Shown here in pieces: positions 17,245-26,416 of a stretch of 64,000 nt of DNA (position 1 is the stretch's first letter; every line of letters starts with the position of its first letter). This DNA is from Tindallia magadiensis (GTDB lineage: Bacteria; Bacillota; Clostridia; Peptostreptococcales; Tindalliaceae). Location: the NCBI RefSeq assembly GCF_900113635.1, contig NZ_FOQA01000001.1, positions 248,001 through 312,000 of the forward strand, written 5' to 3'. Below the pieces are notes generated by a model that saw nothing but the letters and a program-made list of their open reading frames with translations, made no database searches and had not been told where the DNA came from. The position numbers were made by a program, and so were the translations under genes.

Positions 17245-18582
17245 TCAAAAGGGAAGTTTAAATCTATTTCCTTTTTTAGGCCCTTTCTCCATATCTGTAA
17301 ACTGTTTCATCATTTTCCGTGTTTGATCAAATTGTTTTAAGAGTTTGTTTACTTGTTGGATACTCGTTCCACTTCCAAATGCAATTCTTTTCCTGCGACT
17401 TCCATTGATAATACTAGGATTTGATCTTTCACCTTTTGTCATCGACTGAATGATTGCTTCTATATAAACCAGTTCTTTTTCATCTACATCCAAGTTCTTT
17501 AACTGCTTTCCACCAACACCAGGAATCATCTCAAGTATTTCTTTCATTGAACCCATATTCTTCATTTGTTGCAGCTGATCCAAGAAATCATCGAAAGAAA
17601 ACTGTTGTGTTCGCATTTTCTTTTCAAGTTCCTGAGCTTTTTTCATATCCATGGTAGTTTGAGCTTTTTCGATCAGAGTTAGCACATCACCCATCCCTAG
17701 AATCCTTGAAGCCATCCTGTCTGGATGAAACGTTTCAAATTCTTCAATCTTCTCACCCATACCAACAAATTTAATCGGTTTATTCGTAACGGCACGAACA
17801 GATAAAGCAGCCCCCCCTCGTGTATCGCCATCTAGCTTTGTAAGAATCACCCCATCAATCCCTACTTGATTACTAAATGACTCTGCAACATTGACGGCAT
17901 CCTGTCCTGTCATCGAATCCACAACCAATAATACTTCTTGAGGTTTCACTTCATTTTTAATATTTTGCAACTCTTCCATCAATACATTGTCAATATGCAG
18001 CCTTCCGGCAGTATCAATAATCACCAAATCATTGCCATTTTTTTTCGCTTCTTCAATGCCTGCCTTCGCAATGTTAACAGGATCTATTTGACTACCCATG
18101 CTAAACACTGGAACATCTATTTTTTCACCAACTGTTTTCAATTGTTCAATCGCAGCAGGCCGGTAAATATCTGCGGCAATAAGTAATGGTTTTTTTTGCT
18201 GTTTCTTCATCATGTTAGCTAATTTACCACATGAAGTAGTTTTTCCAGAACCTTGCAGCCCTACCATCATATAGACAGTTGGTAAGGTTGATGAAAAAGT
18301 CACTTTGCTTTCACTACTACCCATGAGCAATGTCATTTCTTCATTTACAATTTTTATCACTTGTTGCCCTGGCGTTAGACTTTCTAAAACTTCGCCACCA
18401 ATGGCTCTTTCCTTAACTTTATTTATAAAGTCTTTCACAACCTTGAAGTTAACATCAGCTTCTAACAGTGCAAGTTTAACTTCTCTCATCGCTTCCTTCA
18501 CATCAGACTCAGTTAATTTTCCCTTACCTTTTAATTTGTCGAATGTTGCCTGAAGCTTTTCTGCCAGTCCTTCAAAGAGCAT
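17245..18582 (-). CDS. ffh: Signal recognition particle GTPase Ffh
   Basis: The 445-residue SRP54 protein has an N-domain helical bundle (residues 1-85). The G-domain has GLQGSGKTTSCGKLA, the insertion-box DTAGRLH and TKLDGDTRGGAAL. The methionine-rich M-domain (MKNMGSMKEILEMIPG, RRKRIAFGSG) binds 4.5S RNA and signal peptides. It works with FtsY to target membrane proteins. It is preceded by ylxM and followed by rpsP. AAGGAGTG precedes the ATG. Confidence 0.98.
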   Translation of the reverse strand: MLFEGLAEKLQATFDKLKGKGKLTESDVKEAMREVKLALLEADVNFKVVKDFINKVKERAIGGEVLESLTPGQQVIKIVNEEMTLLMGSSESKVTFSSTLPTVYMMVGLQGSGKTTSCGKLANMMKKQQKKPLLIAADIYRPAAIEQLKTVGEKIDVPVFSMGSQIDPVNIAKAGIEEAKKNGNDLVIIDTAGRLHIDNVLMEELQNIKNEVKPQEVLLVVDSMTGQDAVNVAESFSNQVGIDGVILTKLDGDTRGGAALSVRAVTNKPIKFVGMGEKIEEFETFHPDRMASRILGMGDVLTLIEKAQTTMDMKKAQELEKKMRTQQFSFDDFLDQLQQMKNMGSMKEILEMIPGVGGKQLKNLDVDEKELVYIEAIIQSMTKGERSNPSIINGSRRKRIAFGSGTSIQQVNKLLKQFDQTRKMMKQFTDMEKGPKKGNRFKLPF

Positions 18583-18610
18583 TTGATCACTCCTTTATTC
18601 AGCATTCCTA

Positions 18611-18958
18611 TCACAATTGTTTTAAAAGTTCTTTGAGTTCATCCAAAAAATCACTTAATTCTGTCCCTACGCTTTCTAGCTCACAACTTCCTATCTTTTC
18701 CTCTATATTTTTTATGATCTTTTGTTGTTGAAAATACTTTTCTATAAGCTTCATATTTTTTTCGTGTTTTTCCAGAATATTCTCTGTTCTTTTCAAATGA
18801 TCATAAACAGCTTGTCTTGACACTAGCAGAATTTCTGCAATTTCTGCTAAAGAAAAATCTTGCTGGTAATAAAGATCCATCATATATCGTTGTTTTTCTG
18901 TTAGTAAGCCTTGGTAAAAATCATATAACAGAACCATTCTCATGTTCTTTTCGTCCAA
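18611..18958 (-). CDS. ylxM: YlxM (UPF0122) SRP-associated helix-turn-helix protein, TTG start
   Basis: The 115-residue product has a sigma-70 region-4-like helix-turn-helix: LLTEKQRYMMDLYYQQDFSL, then EIAEILLVSRQAVYDHLKRTE at about residues 40-60. A lysine-rich helical tail follows. In streptococci YlxM binds the SRP and stimulates its GTPase; DNA binding has also been suggested from the fold. TTG 18958 fits the GAGGTG site (9-base spacing) and aligns with the start of Bacillus YlxM. A GTG at 18970 lies inside that site. A 22-base palindrome and a strong promoter lie just upstream. Confidence 0.9.
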   Translation of the reverse strand: MDEKNMRMVLLYDFYQGLLTEKQRYMMDLYYQQDFSLAEIAEILLVSRQAVYDHLKRTENILEKHEKNMKLIEKYFQQQKIIKNIEEKIGSCELESVGTELSDFLDELKELLKQL

Positions 18959-18979
18959 TTTACCACCCACCTCGATAAA

Positions 18980-19001
18980 TGTAAAGTAATTTAACTTTAC
19001 A
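18980..19001 (-). repeat. 22-base palindrome at the ylxM-ffh transcription start
   Basis: TGTAAAGT and ACTTTACA form perfect 8-base arms around a 6-base AT spacer. The palindrome starts about 10 bases after the -10 element of the ylxM promoter. It could be a repressor operator or a 5'-leader hairpin. Confidence 0.7.
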
Positions 19002-19010
19002 ACATAGTCG

Positions 19011-19039
19011 AGTATACATAAATCTTTCTAAAAAGTCAA
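19011..19039 (-). promoter_or_regulatory. Sigma-A promoter of the ylxM-ffh-rpsP unit
   Basis: TTGACT and TATACT (each 5 of 6 consensus bases) are separated by exactly 17 bases, in the ftsY-ylxM gap. Confidence 0.8.
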
Positions 19040-19060
19040 GAATTATATTTTTAATTCCTT

Positions 19061-20020
19061 CTACCTATCCAACAATGCATTAACAAAACTCTCCGCCTCA
19101 AAAGGTTGCAAATCTTCGATATTTTCTCCTACACCTATAAATTTAACCGGTACTCCTAACGTTTGCGCAATTTGAATAATAATGCCCCCTTTTGCAGTTC
19201 CATCAAGTTTTGTTAATACAATACCTGTGATAGGAGCTACTTCTCCAAATGTTTTTGCCTGCTGAATTGCATTTTGACCTGTAGTTGCATCTAGAACCAG
19301 TAGAACTTCTTTATTCGCTTCAGAATACTCACGATCTACTATTCTAAAAATTTTATTCAACTCATTCATGAGGTTTTTCTTATTGTGCAATCTACCCGCT
19401 GTATCACAAATTAAAACCTGTGTTTCTTTAGCTTTAGCCGACTGAATAGCATCAAAAATGACTGCTGCTGGATCAGAACCTTCCTGATGTTTTACAACCG
19501 GTGTATTGGATCTGTTTCCCCATATCTCTAGTTGATCAATTGCACCTGCACGAAATGTATCTCCGGCTGCTAGTAATACATTTTTTTTCTGTTTTTTGCA
19601 ATAATCTGTCAGCTTGCCAATTGTTGTAGTTTTTCCGACACCATTTACACCTACTATAAGAATCACAGTAGGATCACTCAGCAGATTAAGTTCATGATCT
19701 GATTTATCCACCGTTAAAAGGTCTATTAGAACTTCCTTAAGCAGTGCTTTAACTTGCGTTGCGTCCTCCACCCGACTTTCTTTTACTTTTTCCTTTAACT
19801 TTTCCAATGCATTTATAGTAGCATCGTATCCAACATCAGACATAATTAATATTTCTTCCAACTCTTCATAAAGATCTTCATCTATTTTTCCATAGCCAAC
19901 CAATAAACCATCCAGCTTATTACCTAATTCCTTAGTGGTTTTATCCAACCCCTCCTTCAAACGTTGAAACAAACCCTTTGCATTACTCTCAGATTCATTT
20001 TTTTCTTTTTTAAAAAACAT
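19061..20020 (-). CDS. ftsY: Signal recognition particle receptor FtsY
   Basis: The 319-residue SRP receptor GTPase has a short charged N-terminus (KKEKNESES) in place of the long acidic A-domain, as in many Gram-positives. The N-domain is followed by the G-domain with GVNGVGKTTTIGKL, LLAAGDTFRAGA, DTAGRLHNKKNLM and TKLDGTAKGG. It docks Ffh-ribosome complexes at the membrane. ATG 20020 follows AAGGAG; a second in-frame ATG at 20038 lies upstream of that site. It has a probable own promoter but also follows smc. Confidence 0.97.
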   Translation of the reverse strand: MFFKKEKNESESNAKGLFQRLKEGLDKTTKELGNKLDGLLVGYGKIDEDLYEELEEILIMSDVGYDATINALEKLKEKVKESRVEDATQVKALLKEVLIDLLTVDKSDHELNLLSDPTVILIVGVNGVGKTTTIGKLTDYCKKQKKNVLLAAGDTFRAGAIDQLEIWGNRSNTPVVKHQEGSDPAAVIFDAIQSAKAKETQVLICDTAGRLHNKKNLMNELNKIFRIVDREYSEANKEVLLVLDATTGQNAIQQAKTFGEVAPITGIVLTKLDGTAKGGIIIQIAQTLGVPVKFIGVGENIEDLQPFEAESFVNALLDR

Positions 20021-20054
20021 TTCTTTTCTCCTTATCATATATTGTATTTAGATT

Positions 20055-20083
20055 AATAAAGGCAATCTACAACCCAATGTCAA
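20055..20083 (-). promoter_or_regulatory. Probable ftsY promoter
   Basis: A perfect -35 TTGACA is followed after 17 bases by TTTATT (4 of 6 consensus bases), 35 bases upstream of the ftsY start. Confidence 0.5.
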
Positions 20084-20159
20084 TTTGTATAATTTATCAG
20101 CAAAATAAAATCAGATTATTTTATAGCATACTGCTATTATTTGAATTTTGTTGTAACAT

Positions 20160-23100
20160 TTAAGATACTATACTATTATTCAGATCAGCTAACTTTAAGC
20201 GCAACAACTTTGAAACCCCTTTTTCTTCCATCGTTACACCATATAAAGAGCTTGCTCTTTCCATTGTTAATTTTTTATGTGTTACAACCACAAATTGTAT
20301 ATCAGTAGAAAGATCTACCAAAAAATCAGCAAATTTATCAACATTCGCATCGTCCAAAGCTGCTTCTATTTCATCCAAAACACAAAATGGTGATGGTTTT
20401 ACAAGCAAAATACTAAATAAGAGAGAGATAGCTGTCATCGCTTTTTCTCCACCAGATAATAGCGATAAATGCTGAAACCTTTTGCCTGGCGGCTGCGCAA
20501 CAATATCTATACCAGAGTACAGCACATTCTCTGGTTCTTGTAAATGCAACTCCGCATTTCCACCATTAAATAGTTTCTCAAAAACCTGCTGAAAAGAATT
20601 CTGTATTTCTCTAAACTGTTCTTCAAACTGCTTTGTCATTTTATAGTCAAGTTCACAGATGATTTTTTCTAGTGAATCTTTTGCATCTTCCATATCTTCT
20701 TTTTGAAAGGTTAGAAACTGATGCCTGTCCTTCATGCGTCTATACTCTTCAATCGCACCAATATTGACCTCTCCTAAAATTTTCATTTCTTTTTTTAACT
20801 TTTCCAAATCGTACTCAGCAACTTTGTCACACGGTGGATGATTGAGTTTTTCTCTAGCTGTTTCTAAACTATCAATGCTAAACAAAGACAATTTCTCTAC
20901 ATATTGCTCTATCTGCCATTCTAACCTAGAACTCTTCATCCTTAGTGTATTCACTTCGTTCTTCATCGCATCTTGCCTATTTCGAATTGTATTCAGCTCA
21001 TTCATTACGCTTTGATACTCAAGTCTTGTCTGATCTTCCAAAGCGGAGAATTGCATAATTTTCTCTCCTTGCTGAAATTCTTCTTTAGAACAGCGATTTA
21101 TTTCTTCCTCTTGAAGGTGAAGCTTGTTGCTAAGCTCGTAAAGAGAAGCTAGACTATTTTTTCTTTCAATACGCAAGGCTTCGCTGCTCACCGTCGAGTG
21201 ATTTATAATATTTTCAATGTCTTGTTTTTCTTTTTCAAAAGACTGTTTTCGTTCTTTCAGCTCTGCTGTTTCAATTCTTAAATCTGTATGTTTGATTTGA
21301 ATTGACTCAAGCATCGTTTCGTGTCTATCCAAAATGATTATATTATCGTCTACTTCCTTTTGAATTTTTTCAGTCTTTTGGTTAAGCATTGCTATCTCTA
21401 ACAAAAATGTTTTTTCCCTCACATCTAAACTAACTAAATTTCCCTTTAACTCACATTGTTCATTTGCTAAACGAGTATGATTATTTTCAAGATCATTTAT
21501 TCTATCCACAAAATTATTAGCATTGATATTCACTTCTATTAAATTTTTTTCTTCATTAGCTATTTTTCTTTCTATTTCAATAATTTTATCTTTTACTACC
21601 TTTATCTTCGCTTCATTTTCTCCGATCCTGGCTCTTAGATTTTTCTCTTTTCCTTGTAGGGTGAAAATTTGATTTTCAATCTCTTTGATTTCTTTTTTCC
21701 GAATCAGTAACCCATCATGCTGCTTTGAATAAGATCCACCCGTCATCGATCCACCAGGTAATATCAATTCCCCATCTATTGTAGTAATTTTCACCTGCTG
21801 ATTGAATTTGCGACTAATTTGTATACCAATATCTAAAGCATCTGTAACAATAACCCTACCTAATAAATGGTTAAATATGGTTTCGTATTGACCGGAAAAA
21901 CTCACGAGATCAAGTGCGCAAAATGACTTATCAAATTTTTTTAAGTTAGATTTTTCTTCTTGCTTCAACTTTCTCCCTTGAACTGAATTAATTGGTAAAA
22001 TAGTAACCCTACCTTTGCGCGTCTTCTTAAGGTAGTCAATAATTTCTTTTGCTTGATAGTCATAATCAGTAATAAGAAATTGTAGTGCCTGACCCATAGC
22101 AACTTCAATCGCAAGTTCGTATCCACTCGATACAGTTAATAAGTCCGCTACAATTCCACGAAACCCTTCAAAAATGATAGATTCTTTATGAAAAGCTGTT
22201 AGAAAATTTTTAACCCCAACATTCAGACCATCATAATTCTTACTCATCTTTATCAGTAAGCTTTTTTTATTATTGAGCCTTTGCATGTTTTCGACTATTT
22301 TTCGAACATCTATGACTTCATTCTCATTTTTATTTTCTAGTTCATTCAATCTTTTTTTTTGATCATCAGCTAACGTTATTAGTTGGCTGATGTTAGTTTC
22401 AATGATAGATTTTTTTTCAATATTTCTCTTTTCTAAATTCCTTTGTGCCGCTTTTTCTTCTCTGATATTTTTAATATCATCCTCGACAACCTGCAACCTC
22501 AAATTATTAGTTTCTTGTAACGCAGAAATTCTTTGATGTTTATGGTGAATAGAATTCAATTTATCATGAATTTCTACTATAGTACTTTTTCCTGATTCTA
22601 CTTTCTTTTTGTAAACCGCTAACGATTCTTTTTTCAATCGCATTTCATTGTAAAATACTTCTAGTTTTTCATCCACATCCACTATATTTTTATTTAAGTC
22701 TTTTATTAATCCGTTTAATTGTTCCAGTCTATTCTTTGTATTAATTATTTCAAGATTTTGTTCAATTATCTTTTTATCTAGCTTTAATAAATGGCTTCTA
22801 CGGTAGTTTATTTGTTGATAATATATATTACGTTGAATACGATTTTCTTCGATTGTTTTTTTGGTTTTTTCCAATTCACGCTGAAGTTCGTTAATCTTTT
22901 GACGGTAAGATTCCAGAGCATGTTCTTTTTCCTCTAATTTTTTCTGATTATCATTTTCCATTTCTTTGCAAGAGAATGACTTTAATTCTACTTGATGTAT
23001 TTTCTGTTGTATTTCTTGCGTTTCACTATTTTGTTTATCAATTTTATCAACTAAAGTAGATATTTCTAGATAATCTGCTAATTCTTTCATCTGAAGGTAT

Positions 23101-23741
23101 TTTTCTGCTTGAAATGCTTGCAATTCTAATGGTTTAATGTGCTGATCTAATTCTGATAAAATATCGTTTATTCTTAATAAATGTTCATTGGTTTGCTGTA
23201 TTTTTTTCTCAGCTTCATCTTTACGCGATCGATACTTTACTATCCCTGCTGCTTCATCAATCAACAGCCTTCTTTCTTCACCCTTTTGATTGATTATTTC
23301 ATCAATTCGCCCCTGACTTATCATGGAATACCCTTCTTTTCCGATACCTGTATCCATAAGAAGTTCTTTAATCTCTTTTCTTCTGCAAGGACTATTATTA
23401 ATCAAATACTCGCTCTCTCCGGATCTATACACTCTTCGCGTCAAGCAAATTTCTTCGAAATCTAATGGTAGTTTACGAGTTGCATTATCAAATACAATAG
23501 AAACTTCAGCTATTCCCATAGCTCTTCGTTCATCAGTGCCAGTAAAAATGACATCTTCCATTTTATGGCCTCGTAAATTTTTAGCACTCTGTTCACCTAA
23601 GACCCATCTCATCGCTTCCGTTATGTTGCTTTTACCGCAACCATTTGGTCCTACTACACCCGTTATACCTTTTTCAAATTGTATATCAACTTTATGTGCA
23701 AATGATTTAAATCCTTTTATTTCTAACCTTTTCAGATACAT
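20160..23741 (-). CDS. smc: Chromosome segregation ATPase SMC
   Basis: The 1193-residue SMC protein has an N-terminal ATPase lobe with Walker A GPNGCGKSNI near residue 34. Two long coiled-coil arms are separated by a hinge with SMC motifs (about 500-670; GFRGIVADLL, LPGGSMTGGSY). The C-terminal lobe has signature LSGGEKAM and Walker B FCVLDEIEAALDD. It forms the condensin core with ScpA/ScpB. ATG 23741 is chosen; a TTG two codons upstream would be only four bases from GGAGG. The order rnc-smc-ftsY is the Firmicutes standard. Confidence 0.98.
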   Translation of the reverse strand: MYLKRLEIKGFKSFAHKVDIQFEKGITGVVGPNGCGKSNITEAMRWVLGEQSAKNLRGHKMEDVIFTGTDERRAMGIAEVSIVFDNATRKLPLDFEEICLTRRVYRSGESEYLINNSPCRRKEIKELLMDTGIGKEGYSMISQGRIDEIINQKGEERRLLIDEAAGIVKYRSRKDEAEKKIQQTNEHLLRINDILSELDQHIKPLELQAFQAEKYLQMKELADYLEISTLVDKIDKQNSETQEIQQKIHQVELKSFSCKEMENDNQKKLEEKEHALESYRQKINELQRELEKTKKTIEENRIQRNIYYQQINYRRSHLLKLDKKIIEQNLEIINTKNRLEQLNGLIKDLNKNIVDVDEKLEVFYNEMRLKKESLAVYKKKVESGKSTIVEIHDKLNSIHHKHQRISALQETNNLRLQVVEDDIKNIREEKAAQRNLEKRNIEKKSIIETNISQLITLADDQKKRLNELENKNENEVIDVRKIVENMQRLNNKKSLLIKMSKNYDGLNVGVKNFLTAFHKESIIFEGFRGIVADLLTVSSGYELAIEVAMGQALQFLITDYDYQAKEIIDYLKKTRKGRVTILPINSVQGRKLKQEEKSNLKKFDKSFCALDLVSFSGQYETIFNHLLGRVIVTDALDIGIQISRKFNQQVKITTIDGELILPGGSMTGGSYSKQHDGLLIRKKEIKEIENQIFTLQGKEKNLRARIGENEAKIKVVKDKIIEIERKIANEEKNLIEVNINANNFVDRINDLENNHTRLANEQCELKGNLVSLDVREKTFLLEIAMLNQKTEKIQKEVDDNIIILDRHETMLESIQIKHTDLRIETAELKERKQSFEKEKQDIENIINHSTVSSEALRIERKNSLASLYELSNKLHLQEEEINRCSKEEFQQGEKIMQFSALEDQTRLEYQSVMNELNTIRNRQDAMKNEVNTLRMKSSRLEWQIEQYVEKLSLFSIDSLETAREKLNHPPCDKVAEYDLEKLKKEMKILGEVNIGAIEEYRRMKDRHQFLTFQKEDMEDAKDSLEKIICELDYKMTKQFEEQFREIQNSFQQVFEKLFNGGNAELHLQEPENVLYSGIDIVAQPPGKRFQHLSLLSGGEKAMTAISLLFSILLVKPSPFCVLDEIEAALDDANVDKFADFLVDLSTDIQFVVVTHKKLTMERASSLYGVTMEEKGVSKLLRLKLADLNNSIVS

Positions 23742-23756
23742 CTTCAACTTTCCTCC

Positions 23757-24464
23757 CTAGAAAAGGTATTGAATAGCAGCTTTTGCAGCATTTTGTTCCG
23801 CCTCTTTCTTATTTCTTCCTGATCCAGAACCTAATATTTTACTATCCGACCTTACATCCACATAAAATACTTTACTATGATCTGGTCCTTTTTCTTTCAC
23901 TACAACATATTCTATTGAGCTCGGGTTAAACCTCTGGACTTTTTCCTGTAATAATGTTTTATAGTCTTTCATTAGTTCTCCATGAACAGCAAGTTTAATG
24001 ATATCTTCAAAATGATTTATAACAAATTCACTTGCCTTTTCATATTTCCCATCTATATAAAGAGCTGCAATTAACGCTTCCATAGCATCAGCCAAAATAG
24101 AATCCCTATTATTTCCACCGCTGGCCTCTTCACCTTTACCAAGTAAAATATGCTCACCCAGCATTAATTCTCTAGCCTTCTTTGCTAATGATGCCTCGCA
24201 TACTACACTAGCCCGAACTTTAGTTAGCTCGCCTTCAGGTAGATTTTGATAGGTATGGAAAATATGTCTACTAATAACAAGGCCTAACACAGAGTCACCT
24301 AAAAATTCTAAACGCTCATTATTAGGTATCCGCTTGTTTTTCCATTCGTTTGCAAAAGAACTATGTGTAAGTGCTTCCATTAGTAATTTTTGATCTCTAA
24401 AAATATAACCAATTTTTTTGTTTAATATTGGAACCTCTTTGGTCCAATGCTCTATAGATTTCAT
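23757..24464 (-). CDS. rnc: Ribonuclease III
   Basis: The 235-residue product has an N-terminal endonuclease domain with NERLEFLGDSVLGLV (about residues 48-62) and a second acidic site in SILADAMEALIAALY. The C-terminal dsRNA-binding domain ends GSGRNKKEAEQNAAKAA. It cleaves double-stranded RNA in rRNA and mRNA processing. Its ATG overlaps the plsX stop. acpP and fab genes, which often precede rnc, are absent here. Confidence 0.98.
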   Translation of the reverse strand: MKSIEHWTKEVPILNKKIGYIFRDQKLLMEALTHSSFANEWKNKRIPNNERLEFLGDSVLGLVISRHIFHTYQNLPEGELTKVRASVVCEASLAKKARELMLGEHILLGKGEEASGGNNRDSILADAMEALIAALYIDGKYEKASEFVINHFEDIIKLAVHGELMKDYKTLLQEKVQRFNPSSIEYVVVKEKGPDHSKVFYVDVRSDSKILGSGSGRNKKEAEQNAAKAAIQYLF

Positions 24465-25486
24465 ATATTTTCACCTTCAATGCCGTTTCCATTATCTGTC
24501 ATTTCACTAATGCGATCCTTAATTTTATTTATTAATAAAGCTTCATGAGTTATTTGAGCCTGTTTTATTGCATTTTTAATGGCTTTTGAGTTTGAGCTTC
24601 CATGAGCTTTAATCACCAGCCCATTTACCCCTAAAAAAGGCACGCCACCGTGTTCTGTATAGTCAAACTGTTTTTTGAAAGATCTAAAAGCTGGTTTCAG
24701 CAAAAGGCCACCCAACTTACTTTTCCAATCGGATAATACTGCACTTTTCAATCCATCCGAAAATGTATGAGCAACACCTTCGAAAAGTTTCAATATTATA
24801 TTCCCTGTAAAACCATCACATACTACAACATCAGCATAACCAGATGGAATATCCCTTGCTTCAATATTCCCTTCAAAATACAAATTAGAAGAGCTCAGTA
24901 TTTGATAAACTTCTTTGGTCAGTTCATTCCCCTTTTCTTTTTCTGCACCTACATTTACCAAACAAACTTTTGGTTTAGATAACTGAGCAACAAACTCCAT
25001 ATAAAGACTCCCCATCAGAGCAAATTCATATAGATGTTGTGCTTTACAATCGACATTAGCACCCGCATCAACTAAAAGTGAAAGTCCTTTTGGTGTAGGA
25101 AAAGGAACTGCTAATGCTGGTCGTTTTACTCCTTTAATACGACCAATAATAAAAAGTCCACCGGCTAACAACGCACCGGTATTGCCAGCAGATATAATTG
25201 CGTCAGCTCTTTTTTCCTTAATCATCTCAAATCCAACTACCAAGGACGAATCTTTCTTTTTTCTTATCGCTGTTGATGGTTTATCGCTATTTTCAATAAC
25301 CTCAGTACAGTTTACAACAACAATCCTTTTTTTATCGTAAGAAAATTTTTGCAGTTCATTTTCGATTTGTTTTTGATCCCCGGTTAAGATCACTTCAATA
25401 TCCCATTCATTAACAGCTTCTACAGCTCCTTCTACATTTACCGAAGGCCCTACATCGCCCCCCATTGCATCTAAAACAATCTTCAA
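24461..25486 (-). CDS. plsX: Phosphate acyltransferase PlsX, TTG start
   Basis: The 341-residue product begins KIVLDAMGGDVGPSVNVEGAVEA, a PlsX hallmark. Further motifs are DAIISAGNTGALLAGG near 95, VPFPTPKGLSLLVDAGAN near 130, and the C-terminal GGVPFLGVNGLVIKAHGSS. PlsX turns acyl-ACP into acyl-phosphate for phosphatidic acid synthesis. TTG 25486, one base after the fapR stop and 9 bases from GGAGG, is the best start; an in-frame TTG at 25510 lies upstream of the ribosome site. It is controlled with fapR. Confidence 0.95.
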   Translation of the reverse strand: MKIVLDAMGGDVGPSVNVEGAVEAVNEWDIEVILTGDQKQIENELQKFSYDKKRIVVVNCTEVIENSDKPSTAIRKKKDSSLVVGFEMIKEKRADAIISAGNTGALLAGGLFIIGRIKGVKRPALAVPFPTPKGLSLLVDAGANVDCKAQHLYEFALMGSLYMEFVAQLSKPKVCLVNVGAEKEKGNELTKEVYQILSSSNLYFEGNIEARDIPSGYADVVVCDGFTGNIILKLFEGVAHTFSDGLKSAVLSDWKSKLGGLLLKPAFRSFKKQFDYTEHGGVPFLGVNGLVIKAHGSSNSKAIKNAIKQAQITHEALLINKIKDRISEMTDNGNGIEGENI

Positions 25487-25487
25487 G

Positions 25488-26066
25488 CTAATCGTCCTCC
25501 TTTTCAACAAGTGAAACTAAAATAAACTTCCCTCTAAAAACCTGTTCTTGATTCGCGTATATCATCACATGAACAAAGTGTTTATTATTTCTTACCCGTA
25601 CAACTTTTGCCTTAGCAACTAGCTTCGTACCAGCTGTAACTGGTTTTATATACTTTATATTAGAAACACCTGTTAAAGCTCTGTTAGCATCCACAACTGC
25701 CATCGCAAGTGATTCAGCTTGTGAAAAAATGTGGTGTCCTCTTACAAGGCTGGTTTTTTTAAAAGCCATGTCTTCACCGGTGTCTAGGATTGATATCCCG
25801 CCTTTTCCTAGATTAAGATCTATCAATTCTCCAACAATTTCTGCACCTACCATGCTTTTAACTTTTTCATAATTGTCTGCAGCGACTGTCTTTAATCTTT
25901 CTCTTAGTTCAGGGATACCCATCTCTAGTCGATCGAGCCGAATAGTTTGAATACTCACGTTGAAAATTCCTGCTAAATCTCCATCTGTAAGAAATGGATC
26001 TTCAGCAATTCGATTACCCAGCTGAAACTGTCTTTCTCGTTTTGATATCTTTCTAATTGCCGGCAT
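25488..26066 (-). CDS. fapR: Fatty acid/phospholipid biosynthesis repressor FapR
   Basis: The 192-residue product has an N-terminal DeoR-like helix-turn-helix ([25 protein letters not shown], about 28-52) and a C-terminal hot-dog domain ([22 protein letters not shown], about 105-126) that binds malonyl-CoA or malonyl-ACP. FapR represses lipid synthesis genes until malonyl-CoA rises. It leads the fapR-plsX-rnc-smc run. An operator-like element overlaps its own -10 region, consistent with autoregulation known for the family. Confidence 0.96.
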   Translation of the reverse strand: MPAIRKISKRERQFQLGNRIAEDPFLTDGDLAGIFNVSIQTIRLDRLEMGIPELRERLKTVAADNYEKVKSMVGAEIVGELIDLNLGKGGISILDTGEDMAFKKTSLVRGHHIFSQAESLAMAVVDANRALTGVSNIKYIKPVTAGTKLVAKAKVVRVRNNKHFVHVMIYANQEQVFRGKFILVSLVEKEDD

Positions 26067-26084
26067 TAATTCACCTCGTTTTCA

Positions 26085-26117
26085 TTTAGTACGTGATCAT
26101 AGTACCAGTATACTAAA
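26085..26117 (-). promoter_or_regulatory. Probable FapR operator
   Basis: TTTAGTAC and TACTAAA half-sites flank an internal TAGTACC, resembling the known FapR box (TTAGTACC followed by an inverted TTAGT-like half). It covers the -10 region of the fapR promoter. Confidence 0.6.
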
Positions 26118-26135
26118 GAAATATTGATCAAACAA
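26107..26135 (-). promoter_or_regulatory. fapR-plsX promoter
   Basis: TTGTTT and TATACT are spaced by 17 bases, 41 bases upstream of the fapR start, inside the FapR operator-like element. Confidence 0.7.
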
Positions 26136-26184
26136 GACAGGTTGTTTTTCACAATGAAAAAACGACTTCAAATTTCTCTTCTAT

Positions 26185-26217
26185 AAAAAAGGTGGTAATG
26201 CCGTAAGCATTACCACC
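26185..26217 (-). terminator. Rho-independent terminator after rpmF
   Basis: A perfect 11-base stem (GGTGGTAATGC / GCATTACCACC) with a 5-base loop is followed by six T on the minus strand, 7 bases past the rpmF stop. It ends the yceD-rpmF unit and isolates the fapR promoter. Confidence 0.93.
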
Positions 26218-26224
26218 AAGTGGT

Positions 26225-26404
26225 CTATTGTGTAGATATAACTTCTTTACCTTTGTAATGTCCACAGTCTGGACAAACATGATGCGGAAGTTTAGCCTCA
26301 TGACACTGCGGACATTCTTGAACGGAAGGAGCAGTGTATTTTGAGTTTGCAGCTCTTCTAGAGTCGCGATTTGATTTTGATGTTTTTCGCTTTGGTACTG
26401 GCAC
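26225..26404 (-). CDS. rpmF: 50S ribosomal protein L32, GTG start
   Basis: A 59-codon reading frame starts with GTG at 26404, preceded by GGAGG, and ends at TAG 26225. The product begins PVPKRKTSKSNRDSRRA, the universal L32 start. It has two CxxC pairs (CPQC, CPDC) forming the zinc ribbon, the Zn-binding form of L32. It lies 12 bases after yceD, the conserved partner of rpmF. A longer open frame overlapping it in another phase (26149-26412) has no family match and should not be called. Confidence 0.97.
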   Translation of the reverse strand: MPVPKRKTSKSNRDSRRAANSKYTAPSVQECPQCHEAKLPHHVCPDCGHYKGKEVISTQ

Positions 26405-26416
26405 TTTAACACCTCC

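Noticed and set aside
23323-23760. 145-codon plus-strand frame
   Set aside because: It lies wholly antisense to the conserved smc ATPase lobe and has no ribosome site or family match.
26149-26412. 87-codon open frame on the minus strand
   Set aside because: It overlaps rpmF in another phase, runs across the terminator at 26185-26217, and has no family resemblance. L32 in the other frame is certain.
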